From Bacteroidota bacterium (lineage in GTDB: Bacteria > Bacteroidota > Bacteroidia > 2-12-FULL-35-15): a stretch of 64,000 bases of DNA. The position numbers were made by a program, and so were the translations under genes. The notes under the pieces were generated by a model that made no database searches, was not told the origin of the DNA, and saw only the letters and a program-made list of their open reading frames with translations. Location: positions 186,001 through 250,000 of the forward strand of contig JAOQAE010000006.1 of NCBI GenBank assembly GCA_025963725.1, given 5' to 3'. The number at the start of each line of letters is the position of its first letter. Within the stretch, counting starts at the first letter, position 1. Shown one piece after another: positions 28,330 through 36,828 of the stretch.

Positions 28330-28986
28330 ATGATCCACAAAGAAGGTTATCCGTCAATCATCCTGACAATCATTGTTGTCGCGCTCATAAACTTTTTAAC
28401 GCTTTATTTCGCGCCGGCTTATCCCATCATCGTATGGCTGGGATATGCATTGTCGGCCTTCCTGCTCATCACCATCCTGCAGTTCTTCAGGAACCCTGCA
28501 CGCAAAGTGATCATCGATGAGAATTCGATTGTTGCACCTGCCGACGGAAGGGTTGTTGTAATTGAAGAAACTACGGAAACAGAATATTTCAAGGACAAGC
28601 GTTTGCAGATCTCCATCTTCATGTCGCCAATCAATGTGCATGCAAACCGTTATCCTATCGCCGGATTGGTGAAATATGCAAAGTATCATCCGGGATTATT
28701 TTTGGTTGCATGGCATCCGAAATCATCCACGGAGAACGAACGCACTACCATTGTAGTTCAGCATAAGAACGGACAGGAAATATTGTTCCGCCAGATCGCA
28801 GGTGCGCTGGCAAGAAGGATCGTTTATTATTCAAAGGAAGGCGACCAGGCAATACAGGGCGCTGAGTTCGGTTTCATTAAATTCGGCTCACGCGTCGATC
28901 TTCTGCTGCCTGTCAATGTGAAAGTGAAAGTAAACCTTGAGCAGAAAGTAACGGGCAACTCTACGGTGATCGCTACGTTTAATTAA
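28330..28986 (+). CDS. psd: Phosphatidylserine decarboxylase proenzyme (short form)
   Basis: 218 aa, the short Bacteroidota form. Two N-terminal membrane segments (about 8-50), FFRNPAR, VAPADGRVVVIEE, then the HANRYPIAG region with conserved His. Self-cleavage to form the pyruvoyl group is expected between G186 and S187 in KFGSRVD, which replaces the LGST motif of E. coli. It converts phosphatidylserine to phosphatidylethanolamine at the inner membrane. Five bases after yidC, so the two form an operon. Confidence 0.93.
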   Translation: MIHKEGYPSIILTIIVVALINFLTLYFAPAYPIIVWLGYALSAFLLITILQFFRNPARKVIIDENSIVAPADGRVVVIEETTETEYFKDKRLQISIFMSPINVHANRYPIAGLVKYAKYHPGLFLVAWHPKSSTENERTTIVVQHKNGQEILFRQIAGALARRIVYYSKEGDQAIQGAEFGFIKFGSRVDLLLPVNVKVKVNLEQKVTGNSTVIATFN

Positions 28987-28995
28987 AAATTATTT

Positions 28996-29114
28996 TGACC
29001 ACCCCTAACCCCTCCTCGGAGGAGGGGAATGCAGTGTGCAAGCGAGAACATCTCTGTAGAACATAATGGTAAGCAGGATCAGCTCCCTCCTCTCAGGAGG
29101 GTTGGGGTGGTACT
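28996..29114. repeat. MITE-like palindromic element, copy D (subfamily II)
   Basis: Left arm GACCACCCCTAACCCC, palindrome CCCCTCCTCGGAGGAGGGG, then AGTGTGCAAGC. Right arm GCAGGATCAGCTCCC, hairpin CCTCCTCTCAGGAGG, then GGGGTGGTAC. Shares inner motifs with copies A, B and E but has the longer CCCCTCCT palindrome and GTACCACCCC-type ends. Lies between psd and the small Cys-rich gene. Confidence 0.8.
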
Positions 29115-29222
29115 TGCAGAAATCACCTTAACATTAATTAACTTCCCCATTTCCCATTCGTGTTTTTTTTGAGTACCTTTATGAAAAGGAAATAAATCAT
29201 TATCAATCATAAATCACATACC

Positions 29223-29507
29223 ATGAAAAAATTATTTTTATTAGCCGCATTCACAGGAATGCTTGCCGCTACCTCTGCAACAGCTGTTGCGGCAGTTACA
29301 AAAGCTACTGTAGTTACCGTTAAAGGCGACGACAAAAAGAAAAAGGAAGAGAAAAAAGCTTGCGACAAAGAAAAAGCTGCATGCTGCAAGAAAGATGCGA
29401 AAACAGGTGAAACAACTGAAACAAAATCCTGCTGCAAAAAAACTGCTGCCGCAACAACTACTACTACGACAACCACTACGCCTACCACAACACCGGCGGC
29501 AAAGTAA
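29223..29507 (+). CDS. Small exported Cys/Lys/Thr-rich protein
   Basis: 94 aa. A clear signal peptide (LFLLAAFTGMLAATSATA) is followed by a lysine-rich stretch (about 36-50), two cysteine pairs separated by charged residues (ACDKEKAACCKK and SCCKK, five Cys in total) and a threonine-rich tail (about 75-94). A terminator follows at once, supporting a real small gene. Paired cysteines with lysines suggest metal binding, but no known metallothionein signature is present. The function is unknown; the low-complexity tail suggests a disordered or wall-spanning segment. Confidence 0.75.
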   Translation: MKKLFLLAAFTGMLAATSATAVAAVTKATVVTVKGDDKKKKEEKKACDKEKAACCKKDAKTGETTETKSCCKKTAAATTTTTTTTTPTTTPAAK

Positions 29508-29525
29508 ACGAAGTTCTATTAAATT

Positions 29526-29560
29526 AAAAGCCCCTGCAGAATCATCTGCCGGGGCTTTTT
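29526..29560 (+). terminator. Rho-independent terminator after the Cys-rich gene
   Basis: AAAAGCCCC (29526-29534) pairs with GGGGCTTTT (29551-29559); an inner GCAG/CTGC pair closes a 6-base loop. It ends with five T. Confidence 0.92.
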
Positions 29561-29596
29561 AGTTTGTGAGTGTGAGTTAGCAAGGTGGGTTGTGCG

Positions 29597-29627
29597 TTGT
29601 CAGTTCGAGCGGAGTCGAGAACGTGTG
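29597..29627 (-). repeat. 31-base repeat, copy 2 (inverted relative to 20402)
   Basis: Perfect reverse complement of 20402-20432. Located between the convergent Cys-rich and YjjG-like genes. Confidence 0.9.
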
Positions 29628-29664
29628 GCTGCATGTCACAGCATGCATAAAAACGCTCACCAAA

Positions 29665-30360
29665 TCACAAAATCCCTTTCAGCTCCGACAAACAGCTGAT
29701 CTCGTGTGTTACAGCCTCGCTATGCGCCTTTCGCTCCGGGTTGTAAAACACCTGCGCCATGCCGCTGTTCCGCGCCCCTACAATATCCGCCTCCAGGCTG
29801 TCGCCGATCATAATGCTGTTGGTCGCATCCGCTTTGGCAAGGTTCATGGAAAATTCGAAGATCTTCACATCCGGCTTTTTACAGCTGGCCATTTCCGAGG
29901 TAACAACGCTGTTGAAATATTTTTTAAGATTGCTTTTCTCCAGCTTCACATGCTGCACTTCCTCAAAGCCGTTGGTGATGATGTGCAGCTGGTATTTCGA
30001 TGACAGATAATCCAGCACATCGAGGCTATGCGGCATCAGCTGGCTTTTCAGCGGCGAATGCTCCACGTAATCTTTTCCGAATGCTTCTGCAAATGCATCA
30101 TCTTGTATTCCAAAGAGCCCGAATGCCCGTTTGAAACGCTCCGAGCGCAGGGTATCCTTGTCGACAAGGTTCAGGCTGTAATCGGACCAGAGCTGATCGT
30201 TGATCACTTTATATTTACAGATGAATTCATCCATCGAATGAATGCCCCGGTCTGCAAAGCGATGCTTTTCCGCAAGCTCGCAGATGGTATGGTAGGAATT
30301 ACCATCCATATCCCACAGCGTGCGGTCAAGGTCGAAAAAAACGTGCTTATACCGAGACAT
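29665..30360 (-). CDS. HAD hydrolase, YjjG-type noncanonical pyrimidine nucleotidase
   Basis: 231 aa from the ATG at 30358-30360, chosen because MSRYKHVFFDLDRTLWD is the expected start; a longer frame to 30426 would run far into the upstream gene. HAD motifs: nucleophile D in FDLDRTLWD, motif II ITNG, motif III Lys in CKKPD, and motif IV IMIGDSLEADIVGA. The helical cap and overall length match YjjG, a house-cleaning 5'-nucleotidase acting on dUMP, dTMP and noncanonical pyrimidine nucleotides. It overlaps the upstream membrane-protein gene by 14 bases. Confidence 0.88.
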   Translation of the reverse strand: MSRYKHVFFDLDRTLWDMDGNSYHTICELAEKHRFADRGIHSMDEFICKYKVINDQLWSDYSLNLVDKDTLRSERFKRAFGLFGIQDDAFAEAFGKDYVEHSPLKSQLMPHSLDVLDYLSSKYQLHIITNGFEEVQHVKLEKSNLKKYFNSVVTSEMASCKKPDVKIFEFSMNLAKADATNSIMIGDSLEADIVGARNSGMAQVFYNPERKAHSEAVTHEISCLSELKGIL

Positions 30361-30802
30361 TGAACAATAATTTAACGGAAGAAACGGAGACCGACCAGAA
30401 AAGGATCGAGCAGAACATGTACACAAGGATCTTCTGCTTGTGCTTGAAATAACGCACCGCTAAAAAGCAGCCGATTGGGATCGACAGTAGTAGCGGGGTA
30501 AGGAAGGCAATGCCGAGAAGGCCGAACCGCATCTTCACCCACACAATGATCTTATTTTTTTTCGTGAATTTTTTCTTATTGACAGGATGGTCGTGCAGCT
30601 TCTCCAGCTTTCTTTTCTTGATCCGCGCCACGATCTTTTCACTCATGAACACAAAAACAGTAACGCCTGTAAATCCGCCCAGCGAAGTAACCGTCACCGC
30701 TTCAAAAAAGGAGAAGCCCGCAGCAAGCGCCATGGGAACAGCACCGAATACAAATTTTACAGTGCTCACCAGAAATATGATGACAATCTCCCACCAATCC
30801 AT
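30347..30802 (-). CDS. Small multi-spanning membrane protein of unknown function
   Basis: 151 aa with four likely membrane segments: about 5-25, 30-55, 92-112 and 125-145. The central cytoplasmic loop is strongly basic (RIKKRKLEKLHDHPVNKKKF). I recognise no named family; similar small proteins are common in Bacteroidota. It lies 12 bases after upp and overlaps the HAD gene by 14 bases, so it is part of the same transcript. No transport motif visible. Confidence 0.75.
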   Translation of the reverse strand: MDWWEIVIIFLVSTVKFVFGAVPMALAAGFSFFEAVTVTSLGGFTGVTVFVFMSEKIVARIKKRKLEKLHDHPVNKKKFTKKNKIIVWVKMRFGLLGIAFLTPLLLSIPIGCFLAVRYFKHKQKILVYMFCSILFWSVSVSSVKLLFNVSV

Positions 30803-30814
30803 ACTTAAAAAAAA

Positions 30815-31462
30815 TTAAATTTTATGTCCGAAGGCAAGATCGCCTGCATCTCCAAGGCCGGGTACGATGTACGACTGAGCCGTTAGCTCGTCATCCACTG
30901 CGCCGCACCAGAAGGTAACATTTTCGGGCAAGTGCTTTTTGGCATAATCCAAACCCTCAAGGCTTGCGATCACCGAAACAATATGCGTATGGCGCGGCCT
31001 TCCGCGTTTCATCAACGCCTGGTAAGCAAGCACCATGGAAGCTCCCGTTGCCAGCATCGGATCGCAAAGGATCAGTACTTTATCGGTAAGGTCGGGTGCC
31101 GACAGGTATTCTACATGAATATCAAAGCTGCCATCCTTGTGATGCCTGCGGTATGCGGAGATAAAGGCATTTTGTGCCTTGTCAAAGTAATTTAAAATGC
31201 CCTGGTGAACAGGGAGCCCTGCACGCAGGATCGTGGCGATCACCGGCTGTTCCTTTGGTACCGACACATTGGCGATCCCCAATGGCGTAGCGATCTCATT
31301 CGTTTGATAGCTCAGCGTTTTGCTGATCTCGTAGGCGATGATCTCTCCCATGCGCTCCATGTTCCTGCGGAAACGCATGCTGTCGTCCTGCACTTTTACC
31401 TCGCGGATCTCAGCAATATACTGATTGAATACCGAGTTGGATGCACCAATAATATGAACCAT
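30815..31462 (-). CDS. upp: Uracil phosphoribosyltransferase
   Basis: 215 aa. The PRPP-binding loop VLILCDPMLATGAS and the uracil-binding C-terminus AQSYIVPGLGDAGDLAFG identify UPRT; the N-terminal half includes TILRAGLPVHQGIL. It salvages uracil to UMP using PRPP in the cytoplasm. It lies 4 bases after the GNAT gene and ahead of a membrane protein and a pyrimidine nucleotidase-like HAD, so a small pyrimidine-related cluster can be inferred. Confidence 0.95.
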   Translation of the reverse strand: MVHIIGASNSVFNQYIAEIREVKVQDDSMRFRRNMERMGEIIAYEISKTLSYQTNEIATPLGIANVSVPKEQPVIATILRAGLPVHQGILNYFDKAQNAFISAYRRHHKDGSFDIHVEYLSAPDLTDKVLILCDPMLATGASMVLAYQALMKRGRPRHTHIVSVIASLEGLDYAKKHLPENVTFWCGAVDDELTAQSYIVPGLGDAGDLAFGHKI

Positions 31463-31466
31463 AAAA

Positions 31467-32390
31467 TTATTTTTTTAGCGATTTTAACCAGTTTACCAGC
31501 CGTGGCAGCCTGTTCTTTTGCACTTGTAAATATACGCAATCTTTTGCACCGAAATTCTTATAAAAACGGGCAACCGATTCCACAGAAGAGCCGCCGAAAT
31601 CAAGGATTGTATTGCTTCCCGCATGCTTCTGAATAAAAGTGTCGAATAACAAATGCATGAACCCATGGCTTTTGCCCTCGTCCGTAACACCGCTTTTTAA
31701 AAAAACATACCTGTTCCCATAGCGCATGAAGAACCCGGCGGCGGAGAGCCCGCCATCCGCGCTGTACACCCCGATTGTTTCTGCCTGTCCCCGCTGTTCG
31801 CAGGCTTCCATCAGGCGCAGCAGCTTTTTATAATCGGTATCCTTAAACACTTCAAGCTCCTGCCCCTTTGTACTCCTGAAAAGCTCCACAACCTCTTTTC
31901 CTTTTATGCCTTCTTTTACTATTGCTCCCGCCTTCAGCGCTTTTTTAATGCTCCTTTTTGCATTATCGGAATAGCTCTTTTGCAGAGCCTGATGTGCTTC
32001 GTCCAGGTGCAGCAGCTGAAATTTACGCTCTGTTGGTTCGAACCCTGTAGACTCCACGCTCTGCCCCTCGTGCAGGCAAAACTCCATGTATTTAAATTTG
32101 TCGGGGATCGCTGCAAGAAAATCGTTCAGTAATTTTTCCGGGGCCTTTTTTCTTGAATATACGCCGAAGTAACGTGTAAAAAAAGGCTGGTAGAGATAGT
32201 GAATGCGGTATTTCGATCCGCCTGCAAGCGGGAACACCGCCTCATAATCACCGAGGATCAGCGCGCTCCAGCTTTCACAAACCGCATCGAGGTAAAACGA
32301 GCAGACGAATATATTTCCATCGCTGCTTGCCTTAATGCAGTCATCCCACTTCTTCCTGTCGATCGCTGTATGTTCTGTAAAACGGATCAT
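31467..32390 (-). CDS. GNAT/FemAB-like acyltransferase
   Basis: 307 aa. The N-terminal half (ITHT-type start FTEHTAIDRKKWDDCI, VFPLAGGSKYRIHYLYQPFF) and C-terminal half (SAAGFFMRYGNRYVFLKSGV, then DFGGSSVESVARFYKNFGAK) match GNAT-fold proteins of the FemAB/BioF2-like group, which often transfer an acyl or aminoacyl group to cell-wall or surface sugars. It overlaps the deacetylase upstream by 4 bases (ATGA-type), so the two are translationally coupled. Substrate unknown; the context suggests surface polysaccharide or amino-sugar modification. Confidence 0.78.
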   Translation of the reverse strand: MIRFTEHTAIDRKKWDDCIKASSDGNIFVCSFYLDAVCESWSALILGDYEAVFPLAGGSKYRIHYLYQPFFTRYFGVYSRKKAPEKLLNDFLAAIPDKFKYMEFCLHEGQSVESTGFEPTERKFQLLHLDEAHQALQKSYSDNAKRSIKKALKAGAIVKEGIKGKEVVELFRSTKGQELEVFKDTDYKKLLRLMEACEQRGQAETIGVYSADGGLSAAGFFMRYGNRYVFLKSGVTDEGKSHGFMHLLFDTFIQKHAGSNTILDFGGSSVESVARFYKNFGAKDCVYLQVQKNRLPRLVNWLKSLKK

Positions 32391-33376
32391 GCCGGGAATG
32401 TTTTAGCAAAGGTGCTGAACTGGTGCTGCTCCTTATTTTCTTTTATAAATTCTTCAAGCTTATTCAGCGAGTGCCGCGACAAAGCCTTCGGATGTCCGAT
32501 CACTACCATGTGCCCGCGCTTTTCTCTCTGCAGCCTGTTCAATGCTTTCTGCAGCAGCTGTGAATTATATCCGTCAACAGAAACAGGATTATTTGTGAAC
32601 TTCGTCAGCAGCTTTTTCCTGTAGCCCGGCGCCGGCATCGCCTGCCCGTCTCCAAGCGGCTTGTGCATGTACGGATCTTTCCGCCCGAGCAAAAATAATT
32701 TCCAGAAAAATAATGGTGAATTCCGGATCGGGCTGATCGGCACTTCCGTGAAATAGCCGTCTTTCTTTTCAAGTATTACATCCCTTTCAAACCTGTAAAT
32801 GTCCTTATCGGGCGCATTCCTGAAATCGTATGAATATTGTTCCGATGCAAAATAGCCGTTCCTGAATACGCTGCTGTCCACACGGATGCCCAGCTCCCTG
32901 AATATTTTTTCCAGCTTGCTGAAAGGCTGCAAGCACCAGCCGCCTGCGCGAAAGGCAAATGTTGCTTTGCCGGTAATATCTTCCAGTCCTTTCTTATATC
33001 TTCTTACTATGCTGCTGACCTGTTCATCATCAAAGTCGGCCAGCTTGTACCGCTTTACATCAATGATCCAGCACGTGCCGTTATAATAGCTGTCTTCCCA
33101 GTGCGGATGGATATGCAGCTGAACATCATGGCCCGTATCGCCCAGGTATTTTACCTGCTCAACAATTGCCTCGTAATCTTTTTCCAGCTGCGGGAATTTT
33201 TTCCGGAACTCATCCAGCTTCAGAATAAAGCCGATGTCGACAAAAAAAACAAAGCGGGTACCCGTGCTTTCCGCTATCCTGATAAGCTCCGAAGTTGGAT
33301 ACAGGATACACTTCTCCACCGTGCCATGGTTGGCGCCAAAGTATATTTCGTAGTCGAGTGTAATGTATATTTTCAT
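32387..33376 (-). CDS. Polysaccharide deacetylase-like protein (NodB fold)
   Basis: 329 aa. It begins MKIYITLDYEIYFG, where the DYE aspartate fits the first NodB motif; VQLHIHPHWED gives the two metal-binding histidines; FRAGGWCLQP and VVIGHPKALS correspond to later NodB motifs. There is no signal peptide, so it is cytoplasmic. It probably removes an N-acetyl or O-acetyl group from a sugar intermediate. It sits in a five-gene cluster with a second deacetylase, two acyltransferases and WecB. Confidence 0.8.
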   Translation of the reverse strand: MKIYITLDYEIYFGANHGTVEKCILYPTSELIRIAESTGTRFVFFVDIGFILKLDEFRKKFPQLEKDYEAIVEQVKYLGDTGHDVQLHIHPHWEDSYYNGTCWIIDVKRYKLADFDDEQVSSIVRRYKKGLEDITGKATFAFRAGGWCLQPFSKLEKIFRELGIRVDSSVFRNGYFASEQYSYDFRNAPDKDIYRFERDVILEKKDGYFTEVPISPIRNSPLFFWKLFLLGRKDPYMHKPLGDGQAMPAPGYRKKLLTKFTNNPVSVDGYNSQLLQKALNRLQREKRGHMVVIGHPKALSRHSLNKLEEFIKENKEQHQFSTFAKTFPA

Positions 33377-33397
33377 TGTTCAGTACCTATATCTTAA

Positions 33398-34291
33398 CTA
33401 CTCTCCAAACGGTGTGTACATTGTTACTCCCTTTTCCCTGTAGCTCCTGATCATCACCTCCAGCATTTTATCCGCGTCAATCAGCATGCTCTTTGCCCCG
33501 CCGATCATGCCGTTCACCAGCACTCCCTCTTTCTCGAACAGCGGCTTCAGCGCATCGCAGTTGCGTTTTGCGGAATACTCCGGGTTATGCACCTTCGTTT
33601 TCATCACCGATTCATTTCCCTTCGCATCGATCATTTTCACTTCAAAGATCTTTTCATCATATACGGGAAACTTAAAGTCGACGGCATCTTCCAGCGTATG
33701 CAGGTTAGTGCAGGCTCCATTCAGTGTAGTTCCGAGCATTAAGACCTTACCGCCTTTATCGCAAAGCTTTCTAAACGGGGAATGCTCGTTGTATGGCGTA
33801 AGCTGCCCGAAATGCGAACCTGTATAATAGGCAGCCAGCGGGCCTTTCGCGGCAACGCAATCAGTCGGGTGAAAGCTTCGCAGCACACCCTCCATTTTCC
33901 TGAAATGCTCGGTAATGCTTCCCATCTGCGAAGGAGTATTTTCAATGTCAAAAAAAGGATGCTCTTCCAGGTAGGTTTTATTTCTTCCTTTTGCCGGAAA
34001 GGTGGGCAGCAGCAAGGTGCCTTCATTACCGATCACATCCAGCAATGCATCGATCACAGTTGTGGCACCGCCTTCCACAAAGCCGATCTTGCTCAGGCTG
34101 CTGTGCACCAGCACCGAATCGCCTTTCCGGAGGCCGATCTTTTGCAGGCCCTCCATAAGCTGCGCTTTGCTGATGCCGCTTTTTGTCCGCTCCTGCTCTT
34201 TCAATACTTTCCTGCGCTGCCGCTTCCTGAGCGCTTTGGCCCATTCCAGCAGAAAGCCGGGTGCGTAGTTGAGGATGAATTGTTTCAGCAT
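33398..34291 (-). CDS. AAC(3)-fold acetyltransferase (putative sugar N-acetyltransferase)
   Basis: 297 aa. GDSVLVHSSLSKIGFVEGGA, TLLLPTFPAKGR, LRSFHPTDCVAAKGPLA, and SPFRKLCDKGGKVLMLGT with the catalytic histidine and acetyl-CoA-binding parts identify the antibiotic_NAT / AAC(3) family (PF02522 type). In a polysaccharide cluster this fold is known to acetylate amino sugars rather than aminoglycosides, so a resistance function should not be assumed. It lies 1 base after the DUF7033-like deacetylase and 21 bases before the NodB-type one. Confidence 0.85.
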   Translation of the reverse strand: MLKQFILNYAPGFLLEWAKALRKRQRRKVLKEQERTKSGISKAQLMEGLQKIGLRKGDSVLVHSSLSKIGFVEGGATTVIDALLDVIGNEGTLLLPTFPAKGRNKTYLEEHPFFDIENTPSQMGSITEHFRKMEGVLRSFHPTDCVAAKGPLAAYYTGSHFGQLTPYNEHSPFRKLCDKGGKVLMLGTTLNGACTNLHTLEDAVDFKFPVYDEKIFEVKMIDAKGNESVMKTKVHNPEYSAKRNCDALKPLFEKEGVLVNGMIGGAKSMLIDADKMLEVMIRSYREKGVTMYTPFGE

Positions 34292-34292
34292 G

Positions 34293-35642
34293 TTAATTTT
34301 CCGGGCCGGCTTTCGGCTTTCTTTCCCTGGGTTTCTGTGTTACCGTAGCATACGCGATCATCTCTTCATACACGGCTTTCCATCCTTTCCACAATTTCTG
34401 GTCATTCAGGGTATCGTTATGCCAGAGGCTGATGAAGCTGCCATCCACCGCTTTCACCTCATCGATGAGCGGCCTGATCCTGCTCATCGCATCTTCCGGC
34501 TCTACCTTCATGTAATATTTCAGCGTGCCTTCCATCACCGCAAAAGGATGCACTTTCAAGTGCGTTTCCAGCTCCATGTCAAGGTCATAAAAATTGAACG
34601 GCGTACAGATGCTTGCACGAAAGCCGACCTGCGAGGCAAATCCCATGGTGTAATCATGCCGTATGTCGAGGTCGATCAGGTTGCGGTAAGTGTCCGGCAA
34701 AGTCAGCTTTAAAAAGTGCTGGCGGCTTTGCGTAATGTCGCGGTGAAGAATTTTGGAAAGGCGGTTCACCTCTTTCCTGAGCTGCTCTTTGCTTTTGTTG
34801 GAGCCGTAAGAAGGGTGAATGCCCACCTGTGCATAATCGCCGATCATTTTGATCAGCGACTGGAATTTTTCACTTTCCACGGGCAGGTTCTTATCGTTCA
34901 CGCCGTAATCGCCCAGCAGAAAAAAATAGATGCTTTTAAATTTATATTTATGCAGCATCTTCAGCTGAAAGTCGTAGGTATCATACGGATCCTTCTGCAA
35001 TCCGAGGATCACTCGGCTTCGCTCCCTGATCTCTTTAAAATCGAGACTGGCAAGCGATTTCAGGTAGCCGCCGATGCTGCGTGTAAATCCTTTTTCACGG
35101 TAGGCGTATGCATTGTCGATGTCTATCGTGGATATAAATTCATATTTGCGTTCCGGAAAAACAAGCTCGGGATAGCGCCTCATCAGGATCTCCTTCACCT
35201 CGAGCGACCAGATGTTCACTACAGGCTTTTGCAGGAAGCCATTCATGAAAGCGAGGCTGTCCTTCGCATCAAAGCGGTCGTGCTCATCGCGGATGTGCGG
35301 AAGGTATTCTTCGTAACGGCTTACGAGGTAAAAGCTGGCTGCGAACACATCGAATGGCAATGCGGAAGTTTTACCCGTTGCAAAAAAAGCCTTGGTTCCT
35401 TTATGTTCGAAGAGCGCAATGTTCTGTTCGGTGATCCCGCTTTCAAGCAGCAGGTGCCGCGCGCTGAAATGCACCTCATCGCTCACAGGGTTAATAGAGT
35501 AGCTTACCTTTGCACCCTGCATCTCCCTGAATTCAACCTCCTTATCGGTCAGCTCAAAATCCAGCCCGAGCATATCTTTAAACATAAGGTTAAAGATGTA
35601 CTTGTTGCGGTGTGTTATTTTATCGGTGAAGATCCGGAGCAT
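34293..35642 (-). CDS. Polysaccharide deacetylase family protein with N-terminal DUF7033-like domain
   Basis: 449 aa. The N-terminal about 150 residues (FEHKGTKAFFATGK, DVFAASFYLVSRYEEYLP, FMNGFLQKPVVNIWS) match a Bacteroidota domain found before a NodB-like catalytic part. That part has FISTIDIDNAYAYREK (metal Asp), YAQVGIHPSYGSN (His), TYRNLIDLDIRHDYTMGF and FISLWHNDTL. It probably deacetylates an amino-sugar unit in surface-polysaccharide synthesis. No signal peptide. It sits between WecB (11 bases) and the AAC(3)-like gene (1 base). Confidence 0.85.
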   Translation of the reverse strand: MLRIFTDKITHRNKYIFNLMFKDMLGLDFELTDKEVEFREMQGAKVSYSINPVSDEVHFSARHLLLESGITEQNIALFEHKGTKAFFATGKTSALPFDVFAASFYLVSRYEEYLPHIRDEHDRFDAKDSLAFMNGFLQKPVVNIWSLEVKEILMRRYPELVFPERKYEFISTIDIDNAYAYREKGFTRSIGGYLKSLASLDFKEIRERSRVILGLQKDPYDTYDFQLKMLHKYKFKSIYFFLLGDYGVNDKNLPVESEKFQSLIKMIGDYAQVGIHPSYGSNKSKEQLRKEVNRLSKILHRDITQSRQHFLKLTLPDTYRNLIDLDIRHDYTMGFASQVGFRASICTPFNFYDLDMELETHLKVHPFAVMEGTLKYYMKVEPEDAMSRIRPLIDEVKAVDGSFISLWHNDTLNDQKLWKGWKAVYEEMIAYATVTQKPRERKPKAGPEN

Positions 35643-35653
35643 ACATTAAAAAA

Positions 35654-36796
35654 TTACAGTGCGAGCATCTGGCTGCAGATGAATTCGGCAGCTTTCCCAT
35701 CACCAAAAATATGCGGGAACTCAAGCCCTTTTCTTTCCTTAAAATATTCGAATGCCTCAATTATCTTTTTCTCATCGGCATCTGCGATCTTTGCCGAGCC
35801 GCATTCCACCAGCTCCACCCATTCCGTTTCCGCACGCAGGATAATGCAGGGCTTCCTGAAAAAATAAGCTTCCTTCTGAACGCCGCCGCTGTCGGTCATG
35901 ATCAGCGAAGCGTTTTTTTCCAGCGCTATCATCTCGAGGAATGATACGGGGGAAATGATCTTTATAAGGCTGCTTGTTTTAATATTGCTGTAAAGCTCAG
36001 ACGAAAGGTTCTTCGATAATAATTTCGCTGTGCGCGGATGCAATGGTAGCACCACCTTGCAGTTGTTTTCATTCGCGATGGTGTACAAGGCGCGGAAAAG
36101 TGAGTTGAGGCGAACAGGCTCATCCGTATTATTGTTGCGGTGCACGGTCGCCAGTATGAACTGATCTTTTTCTAAGCCGTTCTTTTCAAGGATATCAGTT
36201 GTTTTTTCCGCCACCTCAGAAAAATAAAGCGAGTTGTCGAACATCACATCACCGCAATGAAAGATCTTCGGGTTGTCGGCAGAATACGGAGCTGTGTTAT
36301 TCTCCCTGAATCCTTCTTTCACTAAATTATCATAGCCGGTTTTGGTCGGGGAGAACAGCAGCGTGGAAATATGATCGCACAGGATGCGGTTGATCTCCTC
36401 CGGCATCGCTTTGTTGAAGGACCGCAATCCCGCTTCGATATGCACCACCGGGATCAGGAGCTTGGAAGCAGCCACGGCGCCGGCAAGGGTGGAATTGGTG
36501 TCGCCGTACAATACGATGCGGTCGGGCTTCTCCTTCATCAGGATCTCCTCGATCCCTTCGATCATGAATGCGGTTTGCTTTCCATGTGTTCCCGAACCAA
36601 CGTTCAGGTTATAATTCGGGCGCGGAATATCGAGCTCGTCAAAAAATACTTCCGACATGTTATCGTCGTAATGCTGGCCGGTATGCACGATCACTTCCTT
36701 TATTTTGTCGGCAAAGGAATTTTTTATCGCCCTGCTCAAAGCAGCGGCTTTAATGATTTGCGGACGGGCACCTATAATTGTCAGAATTTTGATCAT
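35654..36796 (-). CDS. wecB: UDP-N-acetylglucosamine 2-epimerase (non-hydrolysing)
   Basis: 380 aa. Hallmarks: IIGARPQIIKAAAL at the N-terminus, VLYGDTNSTLAGAVAA, VHIEAGLRSFNKAMPEEINR, and late MTDSGGVQKEAYFF. It interconverts UDP-GlcNAc and UDP-ManNAc in the cytoplasm and supplies N-acetyl-mannosamine for surface polysaccharide. It is the first gene of the five-gene cluster (gap of 11 bases to the next), suggesting that the cluster builds or edits an N-acetylated mannosamine- or mannuronate-containing glycan. Confidence 0.93.
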   Translation of the reverse strand: MIKILTIIGARPQIIKAAALSRAIKNSFADKIKEVIVHTGQHYDDNMSEVFFDELDIPRPNYNLNVGSGTHGKQTAFMIEGIEEILMKEKPDRIVLYGDTNSTLAGAVAASKLLIPVVHIEAGLRSFNKAMPEEINRILCDHISTLLFSPTKTGYDNLVKEGFRENNTAPYSADNPKIFHCGDVMFDNSLYFSEVAEKTTDILEKNGLEKDQFILATVHRNNNTDEPVRLNSLFRALYTIANENNCKVVLPLHPRTAKLLSKNLSSELYSNIKTSSLIKIISPVSFLEMIALEKNASLIMTDSGGVQKEAYFFRKPCIILRAETEWVELVECGSAKIADADEKKIIEAFEYFKERKGLEFPHIFGDGKAAEFICSQMLAL

Positions 36797-36828
36797 GTTC
36801 TTTTTTTGTAAGGGCAGCTTATGTATGA

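Noticed and set aside
28996-29114. Transcription terminator of psd
   Set aside because: The hairpins of the element are flanked by G/C-rich DNA without T runs, and the element recurs in other intergenic sites including between divergent genes, so it is a repeat rather than an intrinsic terminator.
33398-34291. Aminoglycoside resistance gene
   Set aside because: The fold is AAC(3)-like, but the operon context with WecB, two deacetylases and a FemAB/GNAT-like gene points to sugar acetylation. No resistance role can be supported from sequence.
34716-35867. A 383-codon open frame on the plus strand
   Set aside because: Antisense to the DUF7033-type deacetylase and wecB, which both have clear family motifs and tight operon spacing. 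No motif is seen in the plus-strand product.
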